The translations under genes and the position numbers were made by a program. From Mycolicibacterium palauense (lineage in GTDB: Bacteria > Actinomycetota > Actinomycetes > Mycobacteriales > Mycobacteriaceae): 64,000 bases of DNA. Positions 60,912 to 64,000 of this stretch are shown piece by piece (within the stretch, counting starts at the first letter, position 1; every line of letters begins with the position of its first letter). The notes beneath the pieces are model-generated. The model saw only the letters and a program-made list of their open reading frames with translations, was not told the origin of the DNA and ran no database searches. The stretch lies in NCBI RefSeq assembly GCF_002592005.1, contig NZ_NVQF01000026.1, forward strand, positions 1 to 64,000, written 5' to 3'.

Positions 60912-63854
60912 CTAGGCGGTGACCAGCACGGCCTGGGCCTCGGGGACGGCCGGCATCTCACTCATCGCGTTGGCACCGGCACCGACCGTGGGAATCTCCA
61001 CCGACATGTCGCTGACGTTGACGAAGCCGAAGCCGGTGAAGTTCAGGAACGGCGTCGCGGCCGCGGCCAGCTGCACCGTCAGCGAGTCGGTCGGTCCCAT
61101 CGTGTAGGCGATGTCCTCCAGGTCGATAGTGACGGTGTGCGAGCGGCCGTCCAGCGTCACCGGGACCGGGGTCACGATGTTGCCCAGCACTAGGCCGGTC
61201 TGGTCGTCGACGACCTGCGCGTACAGGTGGCGGCTGGTGCCCAGCCCCGAGTAGGTGAACGTCAGCGTCGGCGCGCCGACGACCTCCACGGGGTCGGCCT
61301 CGCTGGCGTCCGGCGGGGCGGCCACGGACAGGTTGACCGCGTTGCCGGCCTCGGAGCCCAGCCCCAGGGAAACCGGCAGCGGCGCCTGGTTCTGCGGGCC
61401 CGAACCACCGAGCAGCGGGAAGATCGGCAGGAACCCGCCGGCGCTGGCGCCGCCGAAGTCGGGGCCGTAGAAATTCGGATCCAGCGGCGAGACGTCCGAG
61501 GTGTAGTACTGCCCGTCCTGATCGAACCAGGAGAACTCGGGTCCGGTGTCGACCATGGTGTCCTCGTTGACGTAGCGGTCCAGCCAGTCCAGCGTCTCGG
61601 AGATCAGCAGATCGCTCTGCAGCGGGTTGATCGGGTTGAGGCACACCCCGTGGCCGCCGCAGAACCACACCATCTTGGTGGGCACGGTCGCGTCCAGGCT
61701 GTCGGCGTTGGTCAGCGCCTGCTCCAGCGGGAACAGCACATCGGCGGTGCCCTGCAGGAACAGGGTGGGTGCGCTGATGTTGGAGAGCAGGAAGTCGGGT
61801 CCGCTGGAGGCCAGCAACGCCTGCTGGCTCTCGGTCAGCACGCCCAGCAGCGATCCGGTGATGATGCCCGAGTAGATCTGGGAGTTGATCCGGGCACCGG
61901 TGGTCACCAGGTCCAGCAGCAGCAGCGCCGAGTAGGACGTCTTGAACGCGTTGTTGGTGTACAGGCTGGCGTTCAGGGTGTTCCAGGCGCTGGACGGCAC
62001 GATCGCGTCGACCCGCGAGTCGATCCCGGCGGTCACCAGCTGGATGCCGCCGCCGTAGGAACCGCCCACCATGCCCAGCATCGGGTCGGTGCCGGATTCG
62101 AACTTCGTGCTGCTCAGGGTGGAGACCCAGTCGATGATCGACTTGACGTCCTGACCCTCGAAGGCCGGCGAATCCAGTTGCAGCACACCGCCGGAGGCGA
62201 ACTCACCACGCGGATCCCAGGTCACCACGTTGTACCCGGCATCGCGCAGGGGCACCAGTCCGGGCACCGAGTCCAGGGTGGTCAGCACCGAGTCCGGGTC
62301 GGTGTTGCCCGCCGCGCCCAGGCCCGGGCCGTTGAGGATCGTGGGCGCGGTGTAGCCGGGCGTGGCGTCCGACGCCGGGAAGTAGTTCACGCTGATCAGG
62401 GTTCCGTCGAAGGACGGCATCATCGTCGTGAACGCCACCGGGGTGCCGGTGGGCGCCAGCGTCGCCAGGTCGATGTCGACGGTCGAGGTGATCCCGTAGC
62501 CGATCAGCGGGCCCAGCAGCGTGTTGACGATCGGAACCTGCTGCAGCCCGAACACGATCGGCTGGACCAGCCCACCCACCAGCGGCACCTTCTCCAGGAA
62601 GGCCACCAACTGGGTGGTCTCGCTGACCCGCACCGAGAACTGCTCGCTGGTCTGGCTGTTCACCACCGAGAGATCGGGCAGAAAGGAGAAGTTGCCGGTG
62701 GTCGAGTCCAGACGCACCTTGCCGCCCGCGCTGGGGTCGGAGACCACGGTGTAGGTCAGCGGATTGCCGTTCTCGGAGACCGGCGGGGTCTCACCGTCGG
62801 AATTGACCCCCCTGATCACCGAGTTCTCCAGGGTGATGACCGGCGCGTAACTGACCGGCGGGGTCGCGGCGTCGGCGGCGTCGACGCCGAGCTCACGGCG
62901 GGCGGCCGCCAGCAGCAGCCATTCCGCCGGGGAGTCGCCGGGTGTCGCCGGCGCGCCGCCCGAGAAGGGGTTGAGCACGTCGTCGATGAGGGCGCCGGCC
63001 ACGACGCTCGGGGTGACCGGGGGCGCTTCCTCGGGCGCGGTCGTCGGGGACCCGGCCGACTCTCCGGAGACCGCGGCCGGCTCCGCCTGGACCGGCACCT
63101 CCGAGACCGCATCGGTCACCACGGTGGCCGTCGCCGCGGCCTCGGTGGCCCGTCCGGCGGCCATGCGGGGGTTGGCCAGCCATTCGGCGGCGACCGCGCG
63201 CTCGGTTTCACCGAGCGCGGGCGTGCTGTCGCCGGAGGACTGCGCCGCCGCGTCGGTGTCCCCCGAGGCCGCGGCGTCGGTGTCCCCCGAGGCCGCGGCG
63301 TCCGTGGCGCTCTGGTCGGCGACGGTGGCCGACACGGCGCGCTTGGACCGGTTGGTCGCGCGCCCGCCGGAGCGCTCCCCGGACGCCACGGACGCTGCCA
63401 TGGAGTCAGACGTGGCGTCGGACGTGGAGTCAGACGTGGAGTCAGACGTGGCGTCGGTCGTGGAGTCAGACGTGGAACCTGAGGAGGAATCGGCCGCCGT
63501 GTCGGACGCCGAGTCAGATGAGGAGGCCCCGGTCGAGTCGCCGGCGCCGCTGGTGTCGGTGTCGCTGTCCCCGCGCTTGCCATGGCGTTTCGTCCGGGTC
63601 GCGCCGCTCTCATCGCCGGCACTCGAGGACGTCGAGGTGCGGGTGGACCGGGTCTTGCGCTCCCGAGACGTCGACGTTGACGACGAAGACGAGGACCCCG
63701 CCGATGAGGCACTACTGGAGGACCCGCCGGAGCCGCCCGAGGAGGAACTCCCGGTGTCCGCGGCGGCGACACCCTGACCGGTGATGATCGCCGTGCCCAC
63801 TCCCAGGGCTACCGCAAGCCCTCCGACTCGACCGATGTAGCGTGCGGCGCCCAT
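60912..63854 (-). CDS. large secreted alpha/beta hydrolase with Ser/Thr/Asp-rich N-terminus
   Basis: A 980-residue exported protein. Signal peptide residues 1-32 (RVGGLAVALGVGTAIITGQG ... VAAA), then about 190 residues of Ser/Gly/Asp/Thr low complexity with SDSTSD and GDTDAAAS repeats, an alanine-rich stretch, a cadherin/VCBS-like module (SENGNPLTYTVVSDPSAGGK), and from about residue 470 a CocE/S15-type hydrolase (TPVAFTTMMPSFDGTLISVN, VVTWDPRGEFASGG, nucleophile elbow MVGGSYGGGIQLV with Ser599, MVWFCGGHGVCLNP). A beta-rich C-terminal domain follows. AGGAGG before ATG 63854. Likely a cell-surface esterase or peptidase. Confidence 0.82.
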   Translation of the reverse strand: MGAARYIGRVGGLAVALGVGTAIITGQGVAAADTGSSSSGGSGGSSSSASSAGSSSSSSTSTSRERKTRSTRTSTSSSAGDESGATRTKRHGKRGDSDTDTSGAGDSTGASSSDSASDTAADSSSGSTSDSTTDATSDSTSDSTSDATSDSMAASVASGERSGGRATNRSKRAVSATVADQSATDAAASGDTDAAASGDTDAAAQSSGDSTPALGETERAVAAEWLANPRMAAGRATEAAATATVVTDAVSEVPVQAEPAAVSGESAGSPTTAPEEAPPVTPSVVAGALIDDVLNPFSGGAPATPGDSPAEWLLLAAARRELGVDAADAATPPVSYAPVITLENSVIRGVNSDGETPPVSENGNPLTYTVVSDPSAGGKVRLDSTTGNFSFLPDLSVVNSQTSEQFSVRVSETTQLVAFLEKVPLVGGLVQPIVFGLQQVPIVNTLLGPLIGYGITSTVDIDLATLAPTGTPVAFTTMMPSFDGTLISVNYFPASDATPGYTAPTILNGPGLGAAGNTDPDSVLTTLDSVPGLVPLRDAGYNVVTWDPRGEFASGGVLQLDSPAFEGQDVKSIIDWVSTLSSTKFESGTDPMLGMVGGSYGGGIQLVTAGIDSRVDAIVPSSAWNTLNASLYTNNAFKTSYSALLLLDLVTTGARINSQIYSGIITGSLLGVLTESQQALLASSGPDFLLSNISAPTLFLQGTADVLFPLEQALTNADSLDATVPTKMVWFCGGHGVCLNPINPLQSDLLISETLDWLDRYVNEDTMVDTGPEFSWFDQDGQYYTSDVSPLDPNFYGPDFGGASAGGFLPIFPLLGGSGPQNQAPLPVSLGLGSEAGNAVNLSVAAPPDASEADPVEVVGAPTLTFTYSGLGTSRHLYAQVVDDQTGLVLGNIVTPVPVTLDGRSHTVTIDLEDIAYTMGPTDSLTVQLAAAATPFLNFTGFGFVNVSDMSVEIPTVGAGANAMSEMPAVPEAQAVLVTA
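63243..63303 (-). repeat. 24-base repeats encoding (A/S)GDTDAAA
   Basis: Two perfect 24-base copies and a diverged third (GCGTCGGTGTCCCCCGAGGC on the + strand, plus CGCG) encode tandem ASGDTDAA units in the low-complexity region of the large hydrolase. A neighbouring array at about 63402-63490 repeats GTCGGACGTGGAGTCAGACG-like 12-base units encoding SDSTSDST. Confidence 0.8.
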
Positions 63855-64000
63855 GAGATCCTCCTGCGGGTCGACCTTGACCTCGGCAGGACTCTAGCCC
63901 CGTTGCCACAGCGGATTGACCGTTTTGGCGATGAATGTTTGCTCGCGTGTCAATATCCGGGGATTCGCCACGTGCGGGCCCCGCCGGCGCGGACTCCTAC
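63855..64000. other. upstream region of the large hydrolase
   Basis: 146 bases at the window edge. It contains the AGGAGG ribosome site of the hydrolase at 63860-63865 and a moderately AT-rich patch (63925-63965) that probably holds its promoter. No ORF, repeat or tRNA is visible. Confidence 0.4.

Noticed and set aside
61227..63482. 751-residue + strand open frame opposite the large hydrolase
   Set aside because: Antisense shadow with His/Arg/Gly-rich composition; the minus-strand gene has a signal peptide, a good ribosome site and a hydrolase domain.

Overview
The window is GC-rich (roughly 70%), densely packed bacterial DNA from a mycobacterium, most likely a rapid grower of the Mycolicibacterium type. 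Gene order from about 6.6 to 53.2 kb follows the M. tuberculosis block Rv2668-Rv2724c: Rv2668, GNAT, zapE, the RibD-like reductase, aftC, msrB, hemQ-hemG-hemE, DUF3000, RNase D, dxs, trkA/trkB, dut, cei, suhB, ppgK, sigA, sigB, ideR, sthA, nrdR, chiZ, lexA, an LGFP protein and fadE20. This synteny is recalled from knowledge, not searched. No rRNA, tRNA, insertion sequence, prophage or CRISPR array was seen.

Layout. (1) 0-3 kb: accessory cluster of tiny overlapping ORFs, a WXG-motif alpha/beta hydrolase of the DUF1023 type and a lipoprotein. (2) 3-6.6 kb: small regulators and accessory genes (ANTAR protein, three-helix protein, coiled-coil protein, SRPBCC, secreted Cys-rich protein), an ECF-like sigma factor translationally coupled to an O6-alkylguanine methyltransferase, and a PPOX-fold protein. 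(3) 6.6-31 kb: core metabolism and envelope genes: heme synthesis, isoprenoid precursor synthesis (dxs), arabinogalactan branching (aftC), ion transport (NhaA, APC permease, TrkA/TrkB) and nucleotide hygiene (dut). (4) 31-49 kb: stress and regulation core with sigA, sigB, ideR, nrdR and lexA, including several readable control sites. (5) 49-53 kb: LGFP envelope protein and fadE20. (6) 53-64 kb: accessory region with a BisC-like molybdoenzyme coupled to an FmdE-like protein, then a minus-strand cluster of thiolase-like protein, DUF35 protein, fused double acyl-CoA dehydrogenase (with a frameshift) and a KstR-like TetR regulator, preceded by a large Ser-rich secreted hydrolase.

Regulation is the richest part. 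sigB carries an apparent MprA box and a sigma-E/sigma-H type promoter. The chiZ-lexA intergenic region holds a PafBC (RecA-NDp-type) promoter, three degenerate LexA boxes and a strong LexA box over the -35 of an apparently leaderless lexA promoter. A CRP-type site lies between the DUF4193 gene and cei. Two perfect palindromes lie between fadE20 and the molybdoenzyme gene. The best candidates for undescribed biology are the sigma factor-Ogt pair, the molybdoenzyme/FmdE-like pair, the thiolase-DUF35-acyl-CoA dehydrogenase-TetR cluster, and a secreted S33-type hydrolase that has lost its nucleophilic serine.
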